Positions 7,738-17,021 of a stretch of DNA of 64,000 nucleotides are shown piece after piece. This stretch comes from an uncultured SAR86 cluster bacterium (GTDB lineage: Bacteria > Pseudomonadota > Gammaproteobacteria > Magnimaribacterales > AG-339-G14), in assembly GCA_902525735.1 (NCBI GenBank), contig CABZIF010000003.1, forward strand, positions 51,447-115,446, given 5' to 3'. How positions within the stretch are numbered: position 1 is the first letter of the stretch; every line of letters begins with the position of its first letter. A program made the translations under genes and the position numbers. The notes beneath the pieces are model-generated. The model ran no database searches, was not told the DNA's origin, and worked only from the letters and a program-made list of their open reading frames with translations.

Positions 7738-8830
7738 CCGAACTCAAAAAGGTTTTAATGGTATTTACGTATCTATTATCTGGAAACAAAAATCCATCAT
7801 GCCCCTGAAAAGATTCAATATTTACGTAACTGACAGGTTTTTTTGCTGCAACTAAGGAATTTACAATTTCTTTGGATCTTTTAGGCGAAAATCTCCAGTC
7901 AGAAGAAAAAGAAATTATTAGAAAATTTGACTTTGTTTGCTCGAGACTAGAAATTAAATTTCCATCAAAATACTTAGCAGGATCAAAGTAATCTAATGCT
8001 TTTGTCATTAGTAAATAAGTGTGAGCATCAAACTTATCTGAAAAATTGTCTGCTTGATATCTTAAATAGCTCTCTACTTCAAACTCAACATCATAGCCGT
8101 ATTCAATTTTTTCTTTTTTTAAATCTCTATCAAATTTTTCCTTCATTACCTCTTCTGACAGATATGTAATGTGACCTAACATTCTAGCTAAGCCAAGACC
8201 TCTTTTCGGATGATGAGTGCCTTTTTCAAAATCTGGATCATTTACAATTGCTTGTCTTGCAACTTCGTTAAAAGCTATATTCTGAGCACTTAATTTTGGA
8301 GCAGCCGCGATAACGACTGACTTTTCAACCAAATCAGGATAATCAATAGCCCATTGAAATGCTTGCATGCCTCCCAAACTTCCTCCTGCAACAGCAAGCC
8401 AACGGTCAATTCCTAAATGAGATCTTAATAAATTTTGGCTATTGATCCAGTCTTTAACTGTTACTAACGGAAATTCTTTTCCAAACTTTTCATTTGTCAA
8501 AGGGTTAATGCTTGAAGGTCCAGTAGATCCATGACAACCGCCTAAATTATTCAATGAAACTACAAAATATTTTTCTGTATCAAATGCTTTCCCAGGCCCA
8601 ATCAACTCATTCCACCAGCCAGGCCGCTTGTCATTTTCGTTGCTTAAACCAGCAGCGTGATGATTTCCACTCAAAGCATGACAAATAAGAACAGCATTGT
8701 CTTTTTTATCAGAAAGCTTTCCATATGTTTCATATATAAGTTCAAAGCCATCTAGACTTTTGCCAGATTCGAGTGAAAATGTACCATCAAATAAAAAAAT
8801 CTCAGGTTCAATTATTCCTAATTCACTCAT
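7730..8830 (-). CDS. metX: Homoserine O-acyltransferase MetX
   Basis: A 366-residue alpha/beta hydrolase-fold enzyme acylating homoserine in the first committed step of methionine synthesis. It has NAVLICHALSGNHH near residue 43, the conserved LGGCHGSTGPSSINP, the nucleophile elbow VAGGSLGGMQAF (Ser about 150) and the catalytic His in FQGHDGFLF close to the C-terminus. Length is typical. With MetW next door, as in Pseudomonas where the product is O-succinylhomoserine, a succinyl donor is plausible, but the sequence alone does not settle succinyl versus acetyl. A Ser-Asp-His triad appears intact. Confidence 0.93.
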   Translation of the reverse strand: MSELGIIEPEIFLFDGTFSLESGKSLDGFELIYETYGKLSDKKDNAVLICHALSGNHHAAGLSNENDKRPGWWNELIGPGKAFDTEKYFVVSLNNLGGCHGSTGPSSINPLTNEKFGKEFPLVTVKDWINSQNLLRSHLGIDRWLAVAGGSLGGMQAFQWAIDYPDLVEKSVVIAAAPKLSAQNIAFNEVARQAIVNDPDFEKGTHHPKRGLGLARMLGHITYLSEEVMKEKFDRDLKKEKIEYGYDVEFEVESYLRYQADNFSDKFDAHTYLLMTKALDYFDPAKYFDGNLISSLEQTKSNFLIISFSSDWRFSPKRSKEIVNSLVAAKKPVSYVNIESFQGHDGFLFPDNRYVNTIKTFLSSDV

Positions 8831-9385
8831 TTAAAATAATGTTGGTAAGTTCATGCTGAATCTTAAATTATCTAAAATTCTATCAATTTGGATTAATAAA
8901 AAGAAAACAATAATTGGAGAAAAATCCATGCCTCCAAAGTTAGTTAGTCTCTGAAAAGGCTTCAAAAGAGGTTGAGTTATATTATGACAAATACTTAGAA
9001 AAGGGTTGTTAGAGGTCGGCGCTACCCAACTTCCAATAATTGAAATAAAAAGTGAGAATCTTAAAATTTGAGAAATTAAAAAAAATAAGCTCAAGATAGA
9101 CCAAGAAATAGCGTTAACTAAATCAAAGTCCATTTCTTTACTGGAACTAAACAAATAAAAGGAAATAAACTTGAGATCGATAATCCAAAAGATACAGGCT
9201 AAGTCTATTCCAAACATAATGGGTAAAAATATCCTAAATGGTCTACAAAAGGGGTCCAAGGTAGAAAAAGATAGTTTTACGATTGGATTGAGAAAGCTAA
9301 TCTCAAAAAATCTAAATAACAAATAAAAAGAAAAAACAATTGCTAATAAATTTGTCAATATTGAAGAGGCATAAAGTGGATCCAT
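8831..9385 (-). CDS. yggT: YggT family membrane protein
   Basis: A 184-residue inner-membrane protein with two copies of the YGGT pattern, each two hydrophobic helices around a conserved polar loop (LDPFCRPFRIFLPIMFGID near 42 and NITQPLLKPFQRLTNFGGMDFSPI near 134). Function is poorly known; homologues have been linked to membrane or osmotic homeostasis and, in other lineages, to cell division. It sits one base after metX and 2 bases before proC, the same order as in many gammaproteobacteria (proC-yggT). Confidence 0.9.
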   Translation of the reverse strand: MDPLYASSILTNLLAIVFSFYLLFRFFEISFLNPIVKLSFSTLDPFCRPFRIFLPIMFGIDLACIFWIIDLKFISFYLFSSSKEMDFDLVNAISWSILSLFFLISQILRFSLFISIIGSWVAPTSNNPFLSICHNITQPLLKPFQRLTNFGGMDFSPIIVFFLLIQIDRILDNLRFSMNLPTLF

Positions 9386-9387
9386 TT

Positions 9388-10170
9388 TTAATCTCCTAAA
9401 GCCTTAGATTTAAGAATTGCTTCATTTATAGCCTCTTCCCATATTTTCTCTATTCCCTCGGAATTTATCCTATTAAGAGCTGCCTCAGTAACACCTCCTT
9501 TTGAAGCAACCATTTCCATGATGTCCCCAAATTTATTACTTTCGTTAGATTTATGTATATAAGAAGTACCTTCCAATATGTCTCTTATCCAGGGCTCAGG
9601 GTCAATGAAACCATGTTCTTTTGCAATTTTAGACAAAATATTTGATAGATGGCTAATAAACGCAGGCCCAGCGCCAAAAATTGAAGTAAATGCATCGAAT
9701 TGTTTTTCATCTATTTTTAAGCATCTTCCTAAGATATTTAAAATATCTATGGAATTGTTTTTATCTATATTCAAATCAGTAAAGAAAGCAATTGGACTTG
9801 AACCGCCACTAATTCCAAGAGTAGGCATTGCTCTAATAATATTTTCATGACCTCCCAACATAGTTTTCAGCTTATTAAACTTAAGTCCGGCAACAAAAGA
9901 AATTATCAATTGATCGGATAAAAGATTTTTAAGTTGATGCGAAATTTCCTCAACTTTATTAGGCTTAATTGTTAAAAAAATTATTTCTGACCTATTTGCT
10001 AAATCCTTTATTTCAGTATATTTGGCACCTAAATCTATTATTCTCTGATCTTCAAAAGGATCATTTACGAGCAAAGGAAACTCACTAGCTAATTTTTCAA
10101 TAGCATGTCTTCCTAAATTCCCAGCTCCGATAAAGCCTATTGTTTTATTTTTATTAATTTCTTTCACCAA
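9388..10170 (-). CDS. proC: Pyrroline-5-carboxylate reductase ProC
   Basis: A 260-residue enzyme reducing pyrroline-5-carboxylate to proline. The N-terminal Rossmann motif is TIGFIGAGNLGRHAIEKL, followed by IIFLTIKPNKVEEI, RAMPTLGI and the FGAGPAFISHL region near residue 166. The C-terminal signature normally reads like SPGGTT; here it is VASKGGVTEAALNRI, a mild divergence. The start overlaps the end of yggS by 17 bases. Position between yggT and yggS supports the call. Confidence 0.92.
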   Translation of the reverse strand: MVKEINKNKTIGFIGAGNLGRHAIEKLASEFPLLVNDPFEDQRIIDLGAKYTEIKDLANRSEIIFLTIKPNKVEEISHQLKNLLSDQLIISFVAGLKFNKLKTMLGGHENIIRAMPTLGISGGSSPIAFFTDLNIDKNNSIDILNILGRCLKIDEKQFDAFTSIFGAGPAFISHLSNILSKIAKEHGFIDPEPWIRDILEGTSYIHKSNESNKFGDIMEMVASKGGVTEAALNRINSEGIEKIWEEAINEAILKSKALGD

Positions 10171-10804
10171 ATATTCCTGTTCCTATTCTAATCATTGTCG
10201 ACCCATTTTTAATGGCTAACTCAAAGTCATTGCTCATTCCCATCGAAATTTCATTAACACCTTTGAAATTTTTATTTAACGCAATTGCTATTTGTTTTGT
10301 TTTAGCGAACGAAACTTCAGTTAATTTTGAGTCTGTCGTATTTTTAGGTATCACCATAATTCCTTTTAAATTTAAGTTAGGCAGAGAAATAATTTTTTTA
10401 GCCAAACTACAAATTTCACTTTCACTGATGCCGTTTTTACTTTTTTCATCATCAATATTAACTTGAATAAGAACATTTATTGATTTGTCATGAGGGCAAT
10501 TATCGTTCAAAAGCTTTGCAACCTTGTATCTATCAACCGTATGAACCCAGTTAAAATTTTGTGCAATTTCTTTGCATTTATTAGACTGTATTTTCCCAAT
10601 AAAGTGCCAACTTATATTTAAATGTTTAAGAATAGAAATTTTTGCTAAGGCTTCTTGTAAGTAGTTTTCTCCAAAATTTAATATTCCATTTTCATAAGCT
10701 TTTTCTATCAAGTCAGCAGACTTTTTTTTGCTAACGGCAATGATGGTCGTATCTCTATTTATAATTTTTTTTAAGTTAGAAATATTTTTCTTGATATCAA
10801 TCAC
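10154..10804 (-). CDS. yggS: PLP homeostasis protein YggS/PLPBP
   Basis: A 216-residue single-domain alanine-racemase-fold protein that binds pyridoxal phosphate and buffers its level without known catalysis. The PLP lysine is in IIAVSKKKS (about residue 26), with GENYLQEAL, WHFIGKIQSNK, VHTVDR, NLKGIMVIP and the C-terminal SMGMSNDFELAIKNGSTMIRIGTGIFG, all family motifs. It overlaps proC by 17 bases downstream and argS by 1 base upstream. Confidence 0.95.
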   Translation of the reverse strand: MIDIKKNISNLKKIINRDTTIIAVSKKKSADLIEKAYENGILNFGENYLQEALAKISILKHLNISWHFIGKIQSNKCKEIAQNFNWVHTVDRYKVAKLLNDNCPHDKSINVLIQVNIDDEKSKNGISESEICSLAKKIISLPNLNLKGIMVIPKNTTDSKLTEVSFAKTKQIAIALNKNFKGVNEISMGMSNDFELAIKNGSTMIRIGTGIFGERN

Positions 10805-12450
10805 TACATTTTCTCTGGAGTTTCTATTACCAATACGTCCATTCCACTTTTAATAGTTTTTTTAATTGCTAGCAGCAGGGTAAATTTTGCATTTCTTAAT
10901 TTTTGATCATCATTAATAATAGTTTCAGAATTATAGTAAGAATGAAATTTTGATGCTAAATCTCTCAGATAAAAACATACAGGATGTACTTCGTAATTTT
11001 TACAGCATTGTTCAATGATAATTTTATAATCCTCTAAAGAAGAGATGATTTCTAGTTCTGTTTTATTTTCTAAAAGATCTAAGTTGTCTATTCCTTCTTT
11101 AAGATCAAAAATCATTCCTCTCTTTTTTAATTCTTTTTCTAAACTACAAATTCTTGCATAGGCATATTGAATGTAATAAACAGGATTATTTTTGTCCTGA
11201 CTAATCGCAAGATCTATATCAAATTCTAGCGCTTGATCACTTTTTTTTGTTAAATAAAAAAATCTAGCGGCATCAACTCCAACTTCTTCTAGAAGTTGAT
11301 TTAAAGTTACAAAATCCGCCGATCTGGTCGACATAGATATTTTCTTGCCATTTTTAATCAAAGAAACAAATTGAATAAATATTGTCTTTAATCTTTCAGG
11401 GTTAAGCTTTAGCGCTTCAATTGCCGCTTTTACTCTTGGAAGGTAACCGTGGTGGTCTGATCCCCAAATATTAATTAGTTCATCATAATTTCTTTGAAAT
11501 TTATCTTTATGATATGCAATATCAGATAAAAAATAAGTTTCTTGTTTATCAGATCTAATTAAAACCCTATTTTTGTCGTCTCCAAACTTCGTTGATTTAA
11601 ACCAAAGTGCGCCTTCTTTTTCAAAAGAATGATCACTTTTTAAATCTTCCAAGACCTCTAGTGTTTTATTTGCTCTTTTATCATATAAAAAACTCTCTGA
11701 AAAAAAAGAATCAAAATTTACTTTAAAGTTATTTAAAGTCTCTTTGATGCTAAGCATCATTTCGTTAATTATTAAATTAACAAATTCTTTCTCATTTTTT
11801 ATTTTTATAAAGGTATCTTTTTTAAGATTTTTAATTTTAGATGCTAGCTCGTCTATGTATGAACCTTTGTAAAAATTTGTACTGTCTATTTTCGATATGT
11901 CTATATTAAATTTTTCTAAATACTTCATATGGACGCTATCAGCTAAAATTTTTGTCTGTAAACCCCTATCATTTACGTAATACTCCTCCGTAACTTTATT
12001 GCCAGATTTTTTTAGCAAATTACTTAATGCCGAACCAAAAGCAGCTCCTCTTCCATGTCCTACATGTAATGGCCCTGTGGGGTTCGATGAAACATACTCA
12101 ATTAAAATATTTTTTTTATTTTTTTCTTTATATGGGAAAAAAGACTCTTTGTTATCTAAGAGTTCTTTTAAATATTTTAAATTAGCTTTTTTGCTCAAAA
12201 AGAAATTTATAAAGCCAGGCCCAGCTAGTTCTATTTTCTCTATCCAATCTTCTTTTGAGAATGAGTTAATTATTTTTTTTGCCAATTCTTTTGGGTTCTC
12301 TCCTCTTTTTTTGGCTTCAATCATTGCAACATTAGAACTCCAGTCTCCATGTTCTTCAGATTTTGTTTTGACTATTTCGATTGATAAATCTTTACTTTCA
12401 TAAAGGTCATTAATGGCAGACAAAAGCAATTCATGAATTCTATCTTTCAT
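10804..12450 (-). CDS. argS: Arginyl-tRNA synthetase ArgS
   Basis: A 548-residue class I aminoacyl-tRNA synthetase charging tRNA-Arg. The HIGH box is NPTGPLHVGHGRG near residue 118, with WGSDHHGYLPRVKAAIEAL near 332. The KMSKS-equivalent is the degenerate KISMSTRSADFVTL near 372, acceptable for ArgRS, which often lacks a canonical second Lys. The C-terminal anticodon-binding domain is present, including HPVCFYLRDLASKFHSYY. Length is slightly short of E. coli (577). The start overlaps the efp stop by 4 bases, so the two translation genes are coupled. Confidence 0.95.
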   Translation of the reverse strand: MKDRIHELLLSAINDLYESKDLSIEIVKTKSEEHGDWSSNVAMIEAKKRGENPKELAKKIINSFSKEDWIEKIELAGPGFINFFLSKKANLKYLKELLDNKESFFPYKEKNKKNILIEYVSSNPTGPLHVGHGRGAAFGSALSNLLKKSGNKVTEEYYVNDRGLQTKILADSVHMKYLEKFNIDISKIDSTNFYKGSYIDELASKIKNLKKDTFIKIKNEKEFVNLIINEMMLSIKETLNNFKVNFDSFFSESFLYDKRANKTLEVLEDLKSDHSFEKEGALWFKSTKFGDDKNRVLIRSDKQETYFLSDIAYHKDKFQRNYDELINIWGSDHHGYLPRVKAAIEALKLNPERLKTIFIQFVSLIKNGKKISMSTRSADFVTLNQLLEEVGVDAARFFYLTKKSDQALEFDIDLAISQDKNNPVYYIQYAYARICSLEKELKKRGMIFDLKEGIDNLDLLENKTELEIISSLEDYKIIIEQCCKNYEVHPVCFYLRDLASKFHSYYNSETIINDDQKLRNAKFTLLLAIKKTIKSGMDVLVIETPEKM

Positions 12451-13016
12451 TTGTTAACCCTACTTTGGTACTCATTAGTTCTTGTATCTACTTTAATAAA
12501 GTCACCTTCTTCAATAAAAAGCGGAACCTTTACTTCAAGACCATTAGATAATTTTGCTGATTTAAGAGTGTTCGTAGAGGTATCTCCTTTAAATCCAGGC
12601 TCAGTTTCTAGGATATCTATCTCTGCAAAAGTTTCAATTTCGACTGAGACCAAAGTATTTTCCCACATCGCTATCTCATATTTCTCACCTTCTTTGATCC
12701 ACAAACTTTTAGGGCCGAGCAATGTTAAATCAAAACCAGTTTGTTCATAATTAGTTAAATTCATGAAAATCGCATTATTTCCCTCTTTGTAAAGATATTG
12801 CATTTCAATTGAAGATATATCAGCTTTTTCAATCGATTCTCCAGTTTTAAAAGTTTTATCGAGCACACGTCCATTTAATAGACACTTATATTTAACTCTC
12901 ATTACAGCTTGCCCTTTTCCTGGTTTATGAAAATCATTTTCAATGATTTCACATAATTCTTTATCAATAATTACTTTTAAACCCGGTCTAAATTCATTGG
13001 TACTAACTTCAATCAT
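12447..13016 (-). CDS. efp: Translation elongation factor P
   Basis: A 189-residue EF-P that relieves ribosome stalling at polyproline. The tip of domain I reads HKPGKGQAVMRVK, with the lysine at residue 34 that is modified (beta-lysylated by EpmA) in E. coli. Three beta domains are visible, with RVLDKTFKTGESIEKADI and the C-terminal GLEVKVPLFIEEGDFIKVDTRTNEYQSR. The modification genes epmA/epmB are not in the window. It heads the eight-gene minus-strand run down to rdgB, so its promoter should lie in 13017-13193. Confidence 0.96.
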   Translation of the reverse strand: MIEVSTNEFRPGLKVIIDKELCEIIENDFHKPGKGQAVMRVKYKCLLNGRVLDKTFKTGESIEKADISSIEMQYLYKEGNNAIFMNLTNYEQTGFDLTLLGPKSLWIKEGEKYEIAMWENTLVSVEIETFAEIDILETEPGFKGDTSTNTLKSAKLSNGLEVKVPLFIEEGDFIKVDTRTNEYQSRVNK

Positions 13017-13193
13017 TTTAATTTCAATATTCTTTTGCTATAAACTTAATTCTATGTTTAAAAATTATTACTTAAGGTTGCAAATAAAGTTTTTAAAACT
13101 TAAAGTACTGCCCTACAATTGTAGTTTACATAAGGATAAATAAGTTTTTATTGTTTTTCTTTTAAAAAAAAACTTAAAATTTTAGGGGATTCT
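13017..13193. promoter_or_regulatory. Divergent intergenic region between efp and the TonB operon
   Basis: The largest gene-free gap of the window (177 bases). It must hold promoters for the minus-strand efp operon and the plus-strand TonB energisation operon. It is AT-rich, with a perfect 12-base palindrome CTACAATTGTAG at 13113-13124 and an AGGGG Shine-Dalgarno shortly before the ATG at 13194. No Fur box was recognised. Individual -35/-10 elements could not be placed with confidence. Confidence 0.5.
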
Positions 13194-13955
13194 ATGACTA
13201 ACAATTTATTCAAATTTATTTTGCCCATAGCTTTGACTTTTTCATTAATTGCTGTCGCTCAATTAGATTCTGTTCTAGAAGTGAATAAAGAGAGAACTAT
13301 TGCTGCTACTACTTCTCAGGCAAAAATTGATTCAACTCAAATTAAGACAGATAAAGCTGCCACTGAATATAAAAGTGTCAGTAAACAAATTGAAGGTCTT
13401 AAAGTTTATAACGCTCAAAAAAGAAAACAGATTAAAAGACAAAAAGAGCGCATGGTTGAAATTGAAAAAACAATGAAATATGCATCTGTCTTACAAAGAC
13501 AAATACCACCATTAGCAAGAAGAATGCATTCGGGCTTAGATCAATTTGTTAAATTGGATTTGCCTTTTAACACTGGCGAGAGAACTGAAAGACTTAAATT
13601 TATTAAGGACGCGTTGGACAACCCCACTGTTTCTCCGGCTGAAAAACTAAGACAAGTTTTAGAAGGTTTTAATATTGAAGCCGAGTATGGAAGAAAGATA
13701 GACACTTATAAAGATACTGTTTTAATAGACGAACAGGAGCGAGATGTAAATATTCTTAGAATTGGTAGATTAGTGCTGGCTTATCAAACCTCAGATTTGG
13801 ACGAAACTGGTATTTGGAATAAAGAAACTAATTCTTGGGAAAGTCTGCCAGGACGTTATAGAGGTGTCGTTAGGGATGGTATCAGCATGGCTAAAAAATT
13901 AAAAACTGTTGACATGTTAGAACTTCCTGTGCCTGCAGCGGAGGTAGTTCAATGA
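13194..13955 (+). CDS. DUF3450 protein of the TonB2-type system
   Basis: A 253-residue periplasmic protein with an N-terminal signal peptide (hydrophobic to about residue 22), a long predicted coiled coil at about 35-95, then a conserved domain with PPLARRMHSGLDQFVKLDLPF and ILRIGRLVLAYQTSD typical of DUF3450. In Vibrio and Shewanella this family begins the operon of the second TonB system. It likely forms part of a periplasmic assembly with the long ExbB-like protein encoded next, whose start codon overlaps its end by 4 bases. Biochemical role unknown. Confidence 0.88.
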   Translation: MTNNLFKFILPIALTFSLIAVAQLDSVLEVNKERTIAATTSQAKIDSTQIKTDKAATEYKSVSKQIEGLKVYNAQKRKQIKRQKERMVEIEKTMKYASVLQRQIPPLARRMHSGLDQFVKLDLPFNTGERTERLKFIKDALDNPTVSPAEKLRQVLEGFNIEAEYGRKIDTYKDTVLIDEQERDVNILRIGRLVLAYQTSDLDETGIWNKETNSWESLPGRYRGVVRDGISMAKKLKTVDMLELPVPAAEVVQ

Positions 13956-15349
13956 AAAACATCATTTTAAAAACACTTCTATTTGGGGCTCTGTCTTTTT
14001 CTTCTTTCGGTTTAATAGCTCAAGAAGAAAAGCCTCAATCTCAAGCTTTAAGCCTTGATGAGCTTCTAGAGCTTGTAAAATCTGGAAAATTTGCAGAAAG
14101 CGAAGAAGCAACTAAAAGAGAAAATAGATTTAATAGAGAAAAGAATAGACAACAAACATTATTAGCAAATGCTAAAGCGGAAAGAGCAAAGTTAGAGTCA
14201 ATTGCAACATCACTAGAAGCTACTTTTGAGGCCAATGAGGCGAAATTAAATCTATTGGAAGATCAATTAAAAACGAGATTGGGTTCTTTATATGAGACAT
14301 TTGGACATTTACAAGGAGTAGCGTCTGATACCGAAGACTACTTTAAAACGGCTATTACTTCTGGTCAGTTTGGAAAAGATAGAGAAGTCTTTTTAGGGGA
14401 TCTTGCTAAAAAGATGGGAGAGGGAGTTAGCGTAGCAACAATTGAGGAAATAGAAGAGCTTTGGTATGAATTATCTAGAGAATTAGTAGCTTCAGGAAGT
14501 GTAGAAAAATTTAAAGCTACTGTGATTGATAACGACGGAGAGTCAACTATTGAAGACGTTGTAAGAATAGGAAACTTTAATGCTGTCGCAGAAGGTAAAT
14601 ATCTAACATATTTGTCTAAAAGAGGAGCTTATGAAACTTTACCAAGACAGCCCGGACGGTATTTAGATGGTACTTATGATATTTTCGATGAAGATTCTGG
14701 TTTTGTGCAATTTGCTGTTGATCCTACCGGTCCTCAGGGAGGAGCATTATTAGTAAATTTAATTTCTTTGCCTTCATTTTTCGAACAAATTCAGTATGGA
14801 AGGATCACAGGTTATACAATTATTTTATTATTCTTGATCGCAATAGGCGTTTTCGGCTGGCGTTTTTACGCTTTATTTACAATTAATGGCGCTGTTAAAA
14901 AACAAGCTGCGGGTGAAAGTGCAGCAGAAAATCCTTTATCAAGAATTTTTGCTGTAGCAGATCAAAATAAAACTGATACAGAGACTCTAGAGCTCAAACT
15001 CGCGGAACAGATTTTAATTGAACGAGCGGAAATAGATCAGTACATATGGGTTGTTAGATTGATTGCAGTTATTTCTCCTCTTTTAGGTTTATTTGGGACA
15101 ATTATTGGAATGATAAATACTTTCCAAGCGATAACTCTATTTGGAACCGGGGATCCTAAAACTATGGCTGGTGGGATTTCTGAAGCACTGGTCACAACTA
15201 TGTTGGGACTAATGTGTGCAATACCAGCAACATTCATGGCCGCAGCACTATCAAACTATTCTAAAGGAATACTCGCTATTTTGGAGGAGCAAAGTACAGG
15301 TATGGTTGCAGTAAGAGCCGAAGAAACAAATACTAGTGGGTCGATCTAA
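13952..15349 (+). CDS. TtpC-like MotA/TolQ/ExbB proton-channel protein (long form)
   Basis: A 465-residue protein with a signal peptide (MKNIILKTLLFGALSFSSFG), a periplasmic coiled-coil region at about 50-125, and a C-terminal three-helix ExbB/TolQ domain. Its core is SPLLGLFGTIIGMINTFQAI followed by DPKTMAGGISEALVTTMLGLMCAIPA. This architecture corresponds to TtpC, required in Vibrio TonB2 systems in addition to the short ExbB. It presumably couples proton-motive force to TonB and extends across the periplasm. It overlaps the DUF3450 gene by 4 bases and is 9 bases from exbB. Confidence 0.9.
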   Translation: MKNIILKTLLFGALSFSSFGLIAQEEKPQSQALSLDELLELVKSGKFAESEEATKRENRFNREKNRQQTLLANAKAERAKLESIATSLEATFEANEAKLNLLEDQLKTRLGSLYETFGHLQGVASDTEDYFKTAITSGQFGKDREVFLGDLAKKMGEGVSVATIEEIEELWYELSRELVASGSVEKFKATVIDNDGESTIEDVVRIGNFNAVAEGKYLTYLSKRGAYETLPRQPGRYLDGTYDIFDEDSGFVQFAVDPTGPQGGALLVNLISLPSFFEQIQYGRITGYTIILLFLIAIGVFGWRFYALFTINGAVKKQAAGESAAENPLSRIFAVADQNKTDTETLELKLAEQILIERAEIDQYIWVVRLIAVISPLLGLFGTIIGMINTFQAITLFGTGDPKTMAGGISEALVTTMLGLMCAIPATFMAAALSNYSKGILAILEEQSTGMVAVRAEETNTSGSI

Positions 15350-15358
15350 AGTTTAATT

Positions 15359-15883
15359 ATGTCTTGGTTTTTTAACCTTCAAGATACTCTCTTTTCTTTT
15401 TTAGAAAAAGGCGGAGGAGTAGTATTGATTATAAGCTTCCTTGTTGTTTTGATGTGGTTCTTTATTTTTGAAAGGATTTGGTATTTTAGATTTGTACATC
15501 CTGCTGTTGAAAAAGAAACTATTGAAGAATGGTCAAAAGTATCGGCACACAAATCTTGGAAAGGTCATATGGTTAGAGCAATGTTGATTTCTAAGGCTAA
15601 CTTAAAAATTAAAAGCAATTTAGAATTAATAAGGGTAAGCATAGCAATTGCTCCTTTGTTAGGACTTTTTGGAACTATTGTTGGGATGATTGAAGTATTT
15701 CATATACTTGCTGTTACTGGAGGTGGAGATGCTAAAGCTATGGCCGGAGGTGTGGCGAGGTCAACTATTCCCGCAATGGCTGGCTTAATGGCAGCTATTC
15801 CTGCAAGTATAGCGGCAAGATGGTTGGAGCAGAATGCTAAGAAAAAGTCAGATTTAGTATCAGAACATTTAACTTACGAATAA
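15359..15883 (+). CDS. exbB: ExbB biopolymer transport protein (short form)
   Basis: A 174-residue inner-membrane protein with three hydrophobic segments (about 15-40, 95-120, 135-160). The ExbB/TolQ core is IAIAPLLGLFGTIVGMIEVFHI and DAKAMAGGVARSTIPAMAGLMAAIPASIAA. It forms the pentameric proton channel driving TonB with ExbD. No signal peptide and no periplasmic extension, in contrast to the upstream long paralogue. Two ExbB-type proteins in tandem, long then short, define the TonB2-type operon. Confidence 0.93.
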   Translation: MSWFFNLQDTLFSFLEKGGGVVLIISFLVVLMWFFIFERIWYFRFVHPAVEKETIEEWSKVSAHKSWKGHMVRAMLISKANLKIKSNLELIRVSIAIAPLLGLFGTIVGMIEVFHILAVTGGGDAKAMAGGVARSTIPAMAGLMAAIPASIAARWLEQNAKKKSDLVSEHLTYE

Positions 15884-15888
15884 TATCA

Positions 15889-16299
15889 ATGAGAAGATCG
15901 TTAATAAGTCAAGCAGTAGAAGAAGCAGAAGAACCAAATATTACCCCAATGTTGGACGTGGTATTCATTCTTCTTATTTTTTTTATTGTTACTGCAAATT
16001 TTATAAAAGATCCGGGTCTTGAAATAAATAGACCCGATTCAGAAACGGCCGAGATTACAGAAAATGCAGCTATTCTTATAGCCATTGGACCAGCCGGCGA
16101 AATTTATATGGATGGAAGAAGAATTGATGTCCGCCAGGTCAAAGCAAACGTCATTAGATTAATGGCTGAGAATCCTCAAGGAGCAGTTGTAATGCAAGCT
16201 GATGAAAAAGCTACTGCTGAAAAAATAATTGCTGTAATGGATGAAGTTAGAGAAGCTGGCGTTATTGATATTTCAATCGCATCAGAACCTAATTTTTAA
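15889..16299 (+). CDS. exbD: ExbD biopolymer transport protein
   Basis: A 136-residue single-pass protein. The cytoplasmic N-terminus EEAEEPNITPMLDVVFILLIFFIV contains the conserved NITPMLD with the proton-path aspartate in the helix, followed by a periplasmic domain (GPAGEIYMDGRRIDVRQV, VVMQADEKATAEKIIAVMDEVREAG). It works with ExbB to transmit proton-motive force to TonB. The stop shares a base with the tonB start (TAATG at 16297-16301). Confidence 0.93.
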   Translation: MRRSLISQAVEEAEEPNITPMLDVVFILLIFFIVTANFIKDPGLEINRPDSETAEITENAAILIAIGPAGEIYMDGRRIDVRQVKANVIRLMAENPQGAVVMQADEKATAEKIIAVMDEVREAGVIDISIASEPNF

Positions 16300-17021
16300 T
16301 GATTCAAAAAATATTAAATTATTTAAAAAAGCTCATTCCCATTGATCTAGATTCTATGGTTTTAGAATCGTCAGAAAATGAATCAAATGTTTATCAAAAA
16401 TATGGAGTTGCAGCAGCAGCCGGTACAGCAGTTGCCTTATTTTCTCTATTTATAATGGCTTTTTTAATTGCAACTGGAGAAGTTCAATTAGATGAAATTA
16501 AAACGAGAAAAATCGTTGATATTGTTATGCCGCAAAGAGATCCAGAGTTGTTCGATAGTGTTGAAAGGCCAGAAGAAGCCGAGCCTGAACCTGAGCAAAC
16601 TCCTCCAGACGTTGATATAGAAAATATTGATGACGTCTTGGATGACGCCTTAAACTTGAATTTTAAATTCAAAGCTAAAAGACAAGGAGTATTTGCTGAC
16701 GGTTCGTATGTACCAATTTTCCAAGTGCCTCCTCAATATCCAAGAAGGGCCATGGAAAGAGGCATAGAAGGCTGCGTTCTTTTGGAATACACAGTTACAA
16801 TAGCTGGTGCGGTTTCAGATCCAAAGGTCATAAAAGCTATTCCACCAAATATTTTTGATAGATCGGCAACAAGAGCAGCGTTAAGATATAAATATAAACC
16901 TCTGATAAGAGATGGGGTTGCTGTTCCTGTAGAAGGCGTTAGACAAAGAATTACTTTTGTTTTAGAGTCTGTAGACAAAGGTCCAGGATATATTCCGGAA
17001 AATTGCAGGGGTCAAATGTAA
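16299..17021 (+). CDS. tonB: TonB energy-transducing protein (TonB2 type)
   Basis: A 240-residue protein with one transmembrane segment at about 38-60, a short acidic Pro-containing linker (RPEEAEPEPEQTPPDVD near 90) and a C-terminal TonB domain (PPQYPRRAMERGIEGCVLLEYTV, DRSATRAALRYKYKP). The linker is far shorter than the Pro-rich spacer of E. coli TonB, as in TonB2 proteins. This probably explains the need for the DUF3450 and long ExbB partners. It energises outer-membrane receptors; none is encoded in the window. The stop overlaps the ATG of the next gene. Confidence 0.93.
   Translation: MIQKILNYLKKLIPIDLDSMVLESSENESNVYQKYGVAAAAGTAVALFSLFIMAFLIATGEVQLDEIKTRKIVDIVMPQRDPELFDSVERPEEAEPEPEQTPPDVDIENIDDVLDDALNLNFKFKAKRQGVFADGSYVPIFQVPPQYPRRAMERGIEGCVLLEYTVTIAGAVSDPKVIKAIPPNIFDRSATRAALRYKYKPLIRDGVAVPVEGVRQRITFVLESVDKGPGYIPENCRGQM

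Noticed and set aside
11999..12403. 134-codon plus-strand frame opposite argS
   Set aside because: It is fully inside argS, has no start signal and its composition mirrors the coding strand.
13113..13124. CTACAATTGTAG as a Fur-like operator of the TonB operon
   Set aside because: It does not resemble the Fur box, and a 12-base AT-rich palindrome can arise by chance; only noted as part of the promoter region.
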